DNA from: Sapria himalayana
Taxonomy: Eukaryota > Streptophyta > Magnoliopsida > Malpighiales > Rafflesiaceae
Reading direction: 5' to 3'
Length of the DNA: 64,000 nt
Assembly: GCA_029783825.1 (NCBI GenBank)
Contig: JAREIK010003105.1
Location: forward strand, 528,339 to 592,338
This document shows positions 53,801-64,000 of this stretch, piece by piece. Position 1 is the first letter of the stretch; each line of letters starts with the position of its first letter. A model generated the notes under the pieces. It did no database searches. It saw nothing but the letters and a program-made list of their open reading frames with translations, and was not told the origin of the DNA. Made by a program: the position numbers and the translations under genes.

Positions 53801-56563
53801 AAATTAAATTTTTTGTTTTTTAATTTTTTAGATAATAACTATAAATCACTAATGGTCTAAACACTTAAATCACTAAACATCCTAAACCTAAAAACACCTA
53901 AATACTTAAACCATTAAACCTGTATATCCTGAATAATAATTAATAAATCTCATTTTTATTTGTATTCATTATATTTTTAAATAATTATTTTAATTATTTA
54001 TTAGTTTATTATTATAGAATTATAAATTACAAAATAAATTTTGAGTAAGACAAATTAATTTAAATAATTTATTTATAGTAACAAAAATATAAAGTTATAA
54101 AAAAAGCAAAACATTAAAAAAATTATTATTAAGTAATATATTTTACTTTGATTTAGAATAAATTTAGATTTTACAAATATATTTTAAATAATATCTATCT
54201 TATTAATAATAGTTTATTAAATTTTTTTTGATCATTATTATAATACCTAGCAAAGTAATTATTTATATTGAATTTAAATGACTTATAATTATTAAGATTA
54301 TTATAACTAAATATTATATTTACATTTGAAAAAAATTTAAAAATTATTATATTTTCAAAGGTTATAATCTTCAAAAATTAAAAAAATAATAAAATTAAAT
54401 TTTTTGTTATATCATTGTTTAAATAAAACTTATAAACCACTAAATTCCTAAACACTTAAACCTTTAAACTAGTAAACTTTAAATATAATTTAAATAATTT
54501 ATTAAAATATTAATTACAAAATAAATTATGAGTGATACAAATATAATTTAAATAATTTATTTTTCATCAAAAAAAATATAAGCTTATAAAAAGAAGCAAA
54601 AACAAAAAAAAATTATTATTTAGTAATAAATTTTCCATGAATTTTGAATATTTTTAGGTTTTGCAATTATATTTTAATTTATATCTATCATATTAATAAT
54701 AGCATATTAATTTATTTTTTGATAAATGATATCATATCTATCAATACAATTGTTTATATTTAGTTTATATTTTATATAATTATAATGATTATTATTACTA
54801 AATATTGTATTCACATTTTTAAAAAATTTTAAAATAATTATATTTTCAAAGGTTATAACCTTTGAAAATGTTAAAAAATATCAAAATTTATTTTTTTGTT
54901 ATTTAATTGTTTAAATAAAATCTATAAACCACTAAATGCCTAAAAAAATAAATTGCTAAAGTCATAAATGAAAAAACCTTTAATATTTAAAAAAATAATG
55001 GGTATACATTAATAATAATTCATAAATCTCATTTTAATTTTATTCAGTATAATTTTAAATTTTTATTTTAATTATTTATTAGTTTATTTTTATAGAAATA
55101 TTAATTACAAAATAAATTATTAGTGAGACAGATATAATTTAAATTAGACTGGTATACCCAAAATAATAAAGAATAAATCTCAATATTAATTTTTTAATTA
55201 TAATTTTAAATCTTCATTTTAATTATTTATTTGTTTATTTGTATATAAATATTAATTAAGAAATAAATTATGAGTTAGACAAATCTAATTTATATAAATT
55301 AATATTCATCAAAAGAATATGGATAAACTTTTTAAAAGAAAAAAAAATTTAAAAATAATAAATTATTATATAGTAATATATATTGATTTTTTCTGAATCA
55401 TTTTAGGTTTTTTTCTTATATTTTAATAGATAGCTATCATATTAATAATAGATTATTAATTTATTTTTTGATCATTTTTAGAATATTCATAAATCATAAT
55501 GTTTATATTGAATTTATATGATATATAAATATAATGATTATTATAACTAAATATTGAATTCACATTTGAAAAAAATTTAAAAATTATTATATTTTCAAAG
55601 GTTATAACCTTTGAAAATATCAAAAAATAATAAAAATAAATATTTTGTTATTTTAATTTTTAAATAAAACCTAAAACCACAAAATGTATACACAGTAAAA
55701 TCAGTAAACTCCTAAGGCATGTAATGCCTAAATACATAAACCATTAAGCTTCTATATACTACTTAATAATTAAGAAATCTAATTTTTATTTTAATTTATT
55801 ATTATTTTTAATATTAATTTTAATTATTTATAAGTTTATTTTATATAAATATTTATTGCAAAATAAATTGTGAGTGCGACAAATATAATTTAAATAATTT
55901 ATTTTTAATCAATATATATATATATTTTATAAAAGAAGTAAAATTTTAAATATTAAAAATTATTATCCAGTAATATTTTTTACTTTAATTTTGAATCAAT
56001 TTGGGTTTTCTAATCATTTTTTAATTAATATCTATCTTATTATTAATAGTTTATCAAATTAATTTTGTTCATTATTATAATATCTATCAATAAAATTTTT
56101 TATATTGAATTTATATGATATATAATTATTAAAATTATTATAACTAAATATGGTATTCACATTAGAAAAAATTTTAAATATTATTATGTTTTCAAACGTT
56201 ATAAACTATGAAAATGACAAAAAATTACAAATTTTTTTTATGGTATTTTATTGTTTAAATAAAACCTATAAACCACTAAATGCCTAAAAACATAAATCGC
56301 TAAACTCCTAAATGACAAAACTTCTAAATACTTAAACTATTAAATTGGCATACATTAATAATAAATCATAAATCTCATTTTAATTTTTATTAAGAGTAAT
56401 TTTAAATTTTTATTTTAATTATTTGTCAGTTTATTTTTATACAAATATTAATTATAAAATAAATTATTAGTGAGACAGATCTATTTTAAATAATTTATTT
56501 TTTATTAAAAAAAATATATATGCTTATAAAAAGAAGCAAAATTTTAAAAATAAAAATTTATTA
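50816..56563 (-). repeat. Satellite array, orientation B, block B2 (right part)
   Basis: B-orientation monomers with dyads near 51386, 51979, 52579, 53178, 53768, 54359, 54850, 55608 and 56196, about 490-760 bp apart. Several monomers pair with B1 monomers by private variants, for example 54356-54560 with 13501-13750 and 55690-55760 with 14770-14840, at an offset of ~40.9 kb. No gene-like content; a 76-codon frame at 52968-53198 is satellite-derived. Confidence 0.9.
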
Positions 56564-56575
56564 AAACGAAATTTA
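56555..56575. other. Inverted junction between satellite orientations B and A
   Basis: B sequence is followed through GAAGCAAAATTTTAAAAAT. From about 56564 the A consensus begins in mid-monomer (AAACGAAATTTATGATT, then TATACTAGTTTAATTG). There is no spacer or transposon end. It mirrors the A-to-B switch at ~4805, but the breakpoints lie in different parts of the monomer. Confidence 0.7.
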
Positions 56576-59500
56576 TGATTTAATATTAATGTATACTAGT
56601 TTAATTGATTATGTATTTAAAGAATTTGTCATTTAGGAATTTAGCCATTTATATTTTTAGGTATTTAGTGGTTTATAGGTTTTATTTAAATAATAAAATA
56701 ACAAAAAAATATTTGTAATTTTTTGTCATTTTCATAGGTCATAACCTTTTAAAATATAATAATATTTAACATTTTTTGAAATGTGAATATAATATTTAGT
56801 TATAATAATATTAATAATTATATATCATATTAATTCAATATAAACAATTTTATTGATAGATATTATAATAATGATCAAAAATTAAATTAATAAACTATTA
56901 ATAATAAGATAGCTATTATTTAAAAATATTTACAAAACCCAAATTGATTCAGAATTAAAGTAAAATATATTACTTAATAAAAATTCTTAATTTTTAAATT
57001 TTTGCTTAATTTTTAAGTGTAAATAATTTTATTGATTAAAAATAAATTATTTAAATTACATTTATTGCATTCATACTTTAATTTGTAATAAATATTTCTA
57101 TAAAAATAAACTAATAAATAATTAAAATGAATATTTAAAATTATAATAAATTGAAATAAAAATAAGATTTATTAATTTTTAAGTAGTATATAGCGGTTTA
57201 ATGGTTTATGTATTTAGGTATTACTTGGTTTAGGAGTTTATTGATTTGACTGTGTATGCATTTAGTGGTTATAGGTTTAATTTAAAAATTAAATAAACAA
57301 AAAATTTATTTTTATTATTTTTTGTTATTTTCAAATGTTATAACCTTTGAAAATATAATAATTTTTAAATTTTTTTCAAAAGTGAATTCAATATTTAGTT
57401 AAAATAATCATTATATTTATATTTCATATAAATTCAATATAAATAAAAATATTGATAAATATTCTAATAATGATCAAAAAATAAATTAATAATCTTTTAT
57501 TCATAAGATAGATATCAATTAAAATACAATTACAAAACTTAAAATGATTTAGAAGGAAAGCAAAATATATTACTATATAATAAATTTTTGTTTTGAAATT
57601 TTTTTTTACTTTTATATGTTTATTTATATTTTTTGATGAGAAATAATTTATATTAATTATATTTGTATAACTCATAATTTATATTGTTATTAATATTTAT
57701 TAAAAATAAATGAATAAATAATTAAAATGAATATATTAAATTATAATGAAAAAAATAATATTGAGATTTATTATTTATTATTTAGGGTATACTAGTTTAA
57801 AAGGATATATATAAATTAAATCAATTATTAAAAAATAATTTAATAAGCTATTATTAATATGATATATATAAATAAAAATATAATTTCAAATTCTAAAATT
57901 ATTCAAAATCAAAGTAAAATTTATTACTAAATAATAATTTTTGTTTTTTAGTTTTTGCTTCTTTTTATAAGCTTATATATTTTTTTTATGAAAAATAAAT
58001 TATTAAAATTAAATTTGTATCACTCATAATTTATTTTGTAATTGATAGTTTAATAAATTATTTAAATTATAATTAAGGTTTACGAGTTTAAAGGTTTAAG
58101 TATTTAGGGGCTTTTGTGTTAAGGAGTTTAGAGATTTAAGTGTTTAGGGATTTTGTGGTTTATAAGTTTTATTTAAACAATGATATAACATAAATTTATT
58201 TTTTTATTTTTTCTAAATTTTGAAGATTATATCCTTTGAAAATATAATAATTTTTAAATTTTTTCAAATGTAAATATAATTTTTATTTATAATAATCTTC
58301 AAAAATATATGTCATTTAAATTTAATATAAATAATTACATTGCTAGATATTATAATAATGATCAAAAAATAAATTAATAAATAATTATTAATAAAATAGA
58401 TATTATTTAAAAAGTATTTGCAAAATCTAAATTTAATGTTTTTATCTTTTTATAAGTTTATATTTTTTTTATTAAAAATAAATTATTTAAATTATATTTG
58501 TCTTACTCATAATTTATTTTGTAATTTATTATTCTATAATAATAAACTAATAAATAATTAAAATGAATATTTAAAATTAAAATGAATACAAATAAAATTG
58601 AGTTTTATTATTTATCATTCAGGATATACAGATTTAATAGTTAGGTATTTAGGTGTTTTGTGGTTTAGGATTTTAGTGATTTAATTGTTTAGACCTTTAG
58701 TGATTTATAGTTTTTATTTAAAGAATGAAAAAACAAAAAATTTAATTTTTTGATTTTTTTTAATTTTTGAAGGTTATAACCTATGAAAATATAATTATTT
58801 TTAATTTTTATTAAATGTGAATATAATATTTAGTTATGATAATCTTAATAATTATATATAATGTAAACTCAATATAAATAATTTTATTGATAAATATTAT
58901 AATAATGATCAATAAATAAATTAATAAATGAGTATTTATAAGAATGATATAAATTAAAATATAATTGTAAAATCTAAAATGATTCAAAATCAAAATATGC
59001 TATATTGCTAAATAATAATTATTTATTTTTAAAAATTTGCCTTTTTTTTATTAGCATTTTTTTATGAAAAATAAAATATTTAAACTATATGTCGCACTAA
59101 TAATTTATTTTGTAATTAATATTTCTATAAAAATAAACTGATAAATAATTAAAGTGAATATTTAAAATTATAATGAATACAAATAAAAATTAGATTTATG
59201 ATTTATTATTTGGACTATACTAATTTAATGTTTTAAGTATTTATGGGCTTCGGGGTTTAGGAGTTTAGTCATTTTAGTATTTAGTCATTTAGTGATCTAT
59301 AGGTTTTATATAAAAAATAAAATAACAAAAAATTTATTTTTGTTATTTTTTATCATTTTTGAAGGTTATAACCTTTGAAAATATAATAATTTTAAACTTT
59401 TTTTTGACAAGTGAATACAATATGAAGTTATAATAATCATAATAATTATATATAATATAAATTCAATATAAACTATTTTATTGATATTTATTATAATAAT

Positions 59501-61538
59501 GATCATAAAAAAGTAATAACCAATATAAACTATTTTGTTTCACTAATAATTTATTTTTTAATTTATATTTCTATAAAATTAAACTAATAAATAATTAAAA
59601 TGTATATTTAAAATTATAATGAATACTAAAAAAATTGAGATTTATGATTTATTATTTAGGGTATAACTATTTAATTGTTTAAGTTTTTTGTGGTTTTCGG
59701 GTTAAAGAGTTTATTGATTTATATGTTTACATATTTTAGTGTTTATTGGTTTTATTTAATCAATGAAATAACAAAAAATTTATTTTTATGAATTTTCGTG
59801 ATTTTCAAAGGTTAAGACCTTTGAAAATATATTAATTTTTTAATAGTTCTAAAATATGAATACAAAACTTTGTTATAATAATCTTAATAAGTATATTTGT
59901 TGTAGTTTCAATATAAAAAATTGTATTAATATATATTATAATAATGATCAAAAAATAAATTAATAAACTATTATTAATAAGATAGATATTAATTAAAATA
60001 TATTTGCAGAACCAAAAATAATTCAAAATCAAAGTAAATTCTATTACTTAATAAAATTTTAAATTTTTGAAATTTTGTTTATTTTAATAAGATTATATTT
60101 TTTTTCATTAAAAATAATTTATTTAAATTATATCTGTCTCACTCATTAATTAATTTGTAATTAATATTTTTATAAAATAAACTAAAAAATAATTATAATG
60201 AATATTTAAAAATATAATAAATACAAATAAAAATGAGATTTATTATTTATTATTTAGGTTATATTGGTTTAATGGTTTAAGTATTTAAGGGGTTTTGGGG
60301 TTTAGGAGTCTAGAGATTTAAATGTTTTGTCATTAAGTGGTATATAAGTTGTATTTAAATAATAAAATAATAAAAAAATTATTTTTGTGATTTTTTATCA
60401 TTTTTGAAGGTTATAACCTTTGAAAATATAATAATTTTTAATTTTTTTTCAAATGTAAATATAATATTTAGTTATAATAACTTAATAATTATAAAACATC
60501 TTAATTGAATATAAGTAATTTTATTGTTCGATATTATAAAAATAATAAATTAATAAACTATTATTAATAAGATTTATCGCAATTAAAATATTATTGCAAA
60601 ACCTATATATAATGATTCAAAATCAAAGTAAAATATATTACTAAATAATAATTTTTTGTTTTTAAATTTTTCTTCTTTATATAAGCTTATTTTTTTGATT
60701 AAAAATAAATTATTAAAATTATATTTGTCTCACTCATTATTTATTTTGTGATTGATATTTCTCTAAAAAATAAACTAATAAATAATTAAAATGAATATTT
60801 AAAATTATAATGAATACAAATTAAAATGAGATTTATGATTTATTATATATAGTATGCCGGATTTAATGGTTTGATTATTTAGTGGTTTATAGGTTTTATT
60901 TATATAATAAAAATTTAAAATTCTATTTTTGATTTTTTCTGATTTTCAAAGGGTATAACCTTTGAAAATAAAATAATTTTTACAATTTTTTGAAATGTGA
61001 ATACCATGTATAATTATATTAATCTTACTAATTATATATCATATAAATTCAATATAAATAATTTTAATGATAGATATTATAATAATGATCAAAAATTAAA
61101 TTAATAAACTATTATTAATAATATAAATATTAATTAAAATATATTTACATAACACAAAATGATTCAAAATCAAATCAAAATATATTACTAAATAATAATA
61201 TTTAATTTTTATAATTTTCCTTCTTTTTATAAGATTATATTTTTTTAAAAAAGATTAATTATTTAAATAATATTTGTCTCACTAGAAATTTATTTTGTAA
61301 TTAATATTTCTAAAAAATTAAACTATAAATAATTAAAATGAATATTTAAAATTATAATAAATAGAAATAAAATAGAGATTTATTATTTATTAAGTAGTAT
61401 ATAGCTTTAAAAGTTTTATGTATTTAGGGGTTTTGGGATTTATGAGCTTACTGATTTAAGTAAGTAAGCATTTAATGATCTATAGGTTTTATTTAAAAAA
61501 TGAAATAAAAAAAAATTTATTTTTTTTATTTTTTCACA

Positions 61539-61561
61539 TTTTCAAAGTTTAACTTTGAAAA
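61539..61561. repeat. Shortened dyad with perfect 11-bp arms
   Basis: The core reads CAAAGTTTAACTTTG with TTTT/AAAA extensions. The usual GG/CC pairs have become GT/AC, and the centre has shrunk, yet both arms match perfectly around a single central base. This is another symmetric change. Confidence 0.85.
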
Positions 61562-62774
61562 TATAATAATTTAAAAATTTTTTCAAAAGTGAATACAATA
61601 TTTAGTTATAATAATCATTATATTTATATATCATAAAAATTCAATATAAATAATTTTATTGATAAATATTCTAATAATGATCAAAAAATAAATTAATAAT
61701 CAATTATTAATAAGATAGATATCAATTAAAATATAATTACAAAACCTAAAATGATTCAGAAGCAAAACAAAATATATTACTATATAATAATTTTTTGTTT
61801 TAAATTTTTTTTTCTTTTAAAAAGTTTATCTATAATTTTTTGATGAAAAATAATTTATATAAATAATTTTTGTCTAGCTCAATTTATTCCTTAATTAATA
61901 TTTATATATAAATAATCAAATAAATAATTAAAATGAATATTTAAAATTATAATTAAAAAAAATGTGATTTATTATTTATTATTTAGGGATACTGTTTTAA
62001 TTAAAATTAGATCTGTCTCACTATTAATTTATTTTGTAATTAATATTTCTATAAAAAAAACTGATAAATAATTAAAATAAAAATTTAAAATTATACTGAA
62101 TAAAAATTAAAATGAGATTTATGATTTATTATTAATCTATACCAGTTTAATGGAATAAGTATTTAGAGGTTTTGTCGTTTAGGAGTTAAGCAATTTATGT
62201 TTTTAGGCTTTTAGTAGTTTAAAGGTTTAATTTAAAAAATAAAATAACCAAAAAAATTTTTATAATTTGTTATCATTTTCATAGGTTATAACCTTTGAAA
62301 ATATAATAATATTTACAATTTTTTGAAATGTGAATACAATATTTAGTTATAATAATATTAATAATTATATATCATATAAATTTAATATAAACAATCTTAT
62401 TGATAGATAATATAATTTTGATCAAAAATTAAATTAATAAACTTTTAATAAAAAGATAGATATTAATTAAAAAATATTTACAAAACCCAAATTCATTCAA
62501 AATTAAAGTAAAATATATTACTGGATAATAATATTTAATTTTTAAATTTTTACTTCTCTTATATGCGTATATATATTATTCCATTAAAAATAAATTATTA
62601 AAATTATATTTAGTCGCACTCATAATTATTTTGTAATAAATATTTCTATAAAAATAAACCAATAAATAATTAAAATTAATATTTAAAATTATAATAAATA
62701 GAAATAAATATTAGATTTATTATTTATTATGTATTATATATCGGTTTAATGGTTACTGTATTTAAGCATTATGG

Positions 62775-62782
62775 GTTCTAGG
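62775..62782. other. Candidate 8-bp target site, left side of hAT-2
   Basis: GTTCTAGG directly precedes the terminal repeat; neighbouring monomers read GGGTTTAGGAG here. The other end of the element is outside the window, so the duplication cannot be confirmed. Confidence 0.4.
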
Positions 62783-62975
62783 TAGAGGTGTCAAACGGCC
62801 TGTTTATAAGAGCACGATCGTGCTACCGTGCCGGGCCGGGCACGGTTTAAAAAGAGCCGGGCCCGGCACGGCTCGTAGGCACGGCATGCCGTGCCGTGGC
62901 GGGCCCGCTCGGGCCCGGCCTGGCCATACAGGCCAGGGCAGAGGCAGACCCGAGCCCGAGACTGAGAGGCAGGCA
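62783..62975. repeat. hAT-2 terminal and GC-rich subterminal repeats
   Basis: Repeated GGCACGG/CCGTGCC and CCGGGC words in both orientations, including a perfect 18-bp palindrome GGCACGGCATGCCGTGCC at 62878-62895 and GGCCATACAGGCC near 62923. These are probably transposase-binding sites. The open frames that overlap this stretch on both strands are by-products of GC-rich sequence. Confidence 0.8.
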
Positions 62976-63379
62976 AAAAATTTATTTTTTTTAAAAAAAA
63001 ATTATATATTGTAATGCTTAAGTGTAGAGTATTAAATATAAATATTTTTAAAATGTTAAAAATAAAATTTAAATAAAAAAACAAAGTTTAGAAATTTAAT
63101 TTTTTTATCAAATTCAAATTAGTTTAACTTTTATTATATTTATTAATTATATTTTAAAGTTATTAATTTTTAAAATAAAATTTAAATCGTAAAAAAAATA
63201 AATCAATACATTATGTTAGTAAAAAAAAATTAAACAACACAAATGAAAAATTACCAATCATCCATTTGAAACCGATGGTCCGAACAAAACAAGTATAAGT
63301 TTCAACACAACATACAAACAAAGCGTACAAATGCAATCAATAAAAAAAACAACGAAAACAAAAAAACAACAGATCATCA
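62976..63379 (-). other. hAT-2 3' untranslated/AT-rich spacer
   Basis: Very AT-rich, non-repetitive sequence between the subterminal block and the stop codon of the transposase. No dyad or telomere-like tract is seen, so it is not satellite. On the minus strand it would hold the 3' untranslated region; several AATAAA-like words are present, but none can be singled out. Confidence 0.55.
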
Positions 63380-64000
63380 TCAATCATCAATCGGCATATC
63401 ATGAGAATCATCAGGCGCAACATCAAGATCAGTATCATATGGATCATCATCATCGGCAATCAACTCCTCCGCCATCGTAGTGGATGTGGATGCGACTGCA
63501 GTGCCTGTCCCAGTCCCAGCTACAGCACGATCATGGATGCTAAACCTCGATTCCTCCCAATCCTTCAAACATGCCAAGGCCTCAACCATATCTGGACGTA
63601 ATCTCAATCTCCTATCCGAAATCACGTTCACTGCAACAAAAAAAGCAGACTCCGATGCTACACTCGACACCGGAGGAGTCAGTAGATCCCGTGCCATCCT
63701 ATATAGCACGGGAAAGGTGGACTCATATGATTTCCACCACTGTAATAAATCAAGATTCTTAGTATCAGAATGTGATAGGATTGAGCAGTAATTGGTATCT
63801 AAGTACCGAGACAGCTCGCTCCTATGTGATGGTCGACCCCTACGTTTCCCCCTCGCTAGCTGAATGGAATAATCGTCATCTCCGAACAAGGTATCAATGT
63901 TCGTAATCACAGTCTCACCACCACCACCACCATACCTAGTATCGTAGTATGTGAATATGTCAGTCAACTTCTCGTGAATGAACCCTTCAGGTGGCTCTTC
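63380..64000 (-). CDS. hAT-2 transposase, C-terminal part (partial, start beyond the window)
   Basis: Open without a stop from the window edge (EEPPEGFIHEKL...) to TGA at 63380-63382, about 206 codons. A His/Tyr- and Gly-rich stretch with a GGGGG run is followed by a basic patch (GKRRGRPSHR) and the hAT dimerisation domain, which is essentially complete: ELSRYLDT, DLLQWWKSYESTFPVL, RMARDLLTPPVSSVASESAF, and RLRPDMVEALACLKDWE. The usual SxGxRVLxxRR segment after ESAF is somewhat altered (FVAVNVISDRRLRL). The tail is Thr/Gly/Ala-rich and then acidic. The family is plant RICESLEEPER/Ac-like. The protein would bind the element ends and dimerise in the nucleus. Activity cannot be judged without the catalytic part. 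Confidence 0.88.
   Translation of the reverse strand, partial: EEPPEGFIHEKLTDIFTYYDTRYGGGGGETVITNIDTLFGDDDYSIQLARGKRRGRPSHRSELSRYLDTNYCSILSHSDTKNLDLLQWWKSYESTFPVLYRMARDLLTPPVSSVASESAFFVAVNVISDRRLRLRPDMVEALACLKDWEESRFSIHDRAVAGTGTGTAVASTSTTMAEELIADDDDPYDTDLDVAPDDSHDMPIDD

Larger units (their letters stand above)
56564..62782 (+). repeat. Satellite array, orientation A, block A3
   Basis: Monomers with dyads near 56737, 57336, 58224, 58772, 59362, 59810, 60408, 60951, 61550 and 62284. The steps include 548-599 bp, one of 446, one of ~888 (57336-58224, with disturbed sequence around 57800-57850) and one of ~734 bp. The last monomers (61745-62222) are very close to positions 1-480 of the window, sharing private variants such as GGGATACTGTTTT and TCTAGCTCAATTTATT. 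The block is cut by hAT-2 at 62783 within the telomere-like tract. Short Ile/Tyr-rich open frames on the minus strand are not genes. Confidence 0.9.
62783..64000 (-). mobile_element. hAT-2: end of a second hAT transposon, continuing past the window
   Basis: Starts with TAGAGGTGTCAAACGG, a typical plant hAT terminus. It is followed by a strongly GC-rich subterminal block (62783-62975) and, on the minus strand, the 3' end of a transposase gene. The switch from satellite to GC-rich DNA is abrupt. It is unrelated to hAT-1 at the ends (different terminal and subterminal words). Unlike hAT-1, the visible coding part has no stop or obvious frameshift. Confidence 0.85.

Noticed and set aside
1..62782. 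The dyad as terminal repeats of a MITE
   Set aside because: It sits at a fixed place inside each monomer, has no target duplications, and never occurs without the surrounding repeat.
62820..63084. Open frames in the GC-rich end of hAT-2 (both strands)
   Set aside because: Pro/Arg/Gly/Ala-rich translations of repeated GGCACGG-like subterminal words, outside the transposase frame.
63401..63791. Plus-strand open frames opposite the hAT-2 transposase
   Set aside because: They are antisense shadows of a frame with clear hAT dimerisation motifs on the minus strand.

Overview
The window is non-genic plant nuclear heterochromatin. The plant assignment rests on two hAT-family transposons with plant-type RICESLEEPER-like transposases and introns, a plant-like solo LTR, and CCCTAAA-like telomere-related DNA. 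No host gene, tRNA, rRNA or CRISPR array is visible. Roughly nine tenths of the sequence is one extremely A+T-rich satellite family. The species and chromosome cannot be named from the sequence; a pericentromeric, centromeric or subtelomeric location is inference.

Satellite. The basic monomer is about 600 bp. It contains (i) a dyad with core CAAAGGTTATAACCTTTG, usually extended by TTTT/AAAA to 26 bp; (ii) a 12-bp palindrome TATAAGCTTATA; and (iii) a tract of about 70-90 bp made of degenerate 8-bp telomere-like words (xxxxxTAA, on the other strand TTAxxxxx). I call the orientation in which the telomere-like tract reads TTTAGG on the + strand 'A' (strand +) and the reverse 'B' (strand -). Length variants are about 745 bp (an extra internal copy of a ~145-bp segment), about 600 bp and about 378 bp. 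In the central block they follow each other in a fixed order and form a higher-order repeat of about 2,324 bp.

Layout. 1-4805 satellite A; 4806-18786 satellite B, holding a 2.5-kb non-satellite insert at 5350-7848; 18795-38882 a hAT element (hAT-1) whose transposase gene is split by 16.5 kb of satellite A (20401-36876); 38883-56563 satellite B, holding a solo LTR (44390-44961) and a second copy of the 2.4-kb insert (48396-50815); 56564-62782 satellite A; 62783-64000 the end of a second hAT element (hAT-2) with an open transposase C-terminus that runs out of the window. Orientation therefore goes A-B-[A inside hAT-1]-B-A.

How it fits together. hAT-1 landed in a B-orientation array: its ends are matching terminal inverted repeats, and the 8-bp flanks look like a decayed target duplication of satellite sequence. 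Satellite DNA of the opposite orientation later entered the transposase gene with little loss of coding sequence, and the protein decayed (several stops, at least three frameshifts). The two copies of the 2.4-kb insert share satellite flanks, so they were copied together with the array. The most interesting signals are the satellite array inside a transposon, the arm-compensated changes in the dyad, the telomere-like 8-mer tract in each monomer, and the strict four-step higher-order rhythm.
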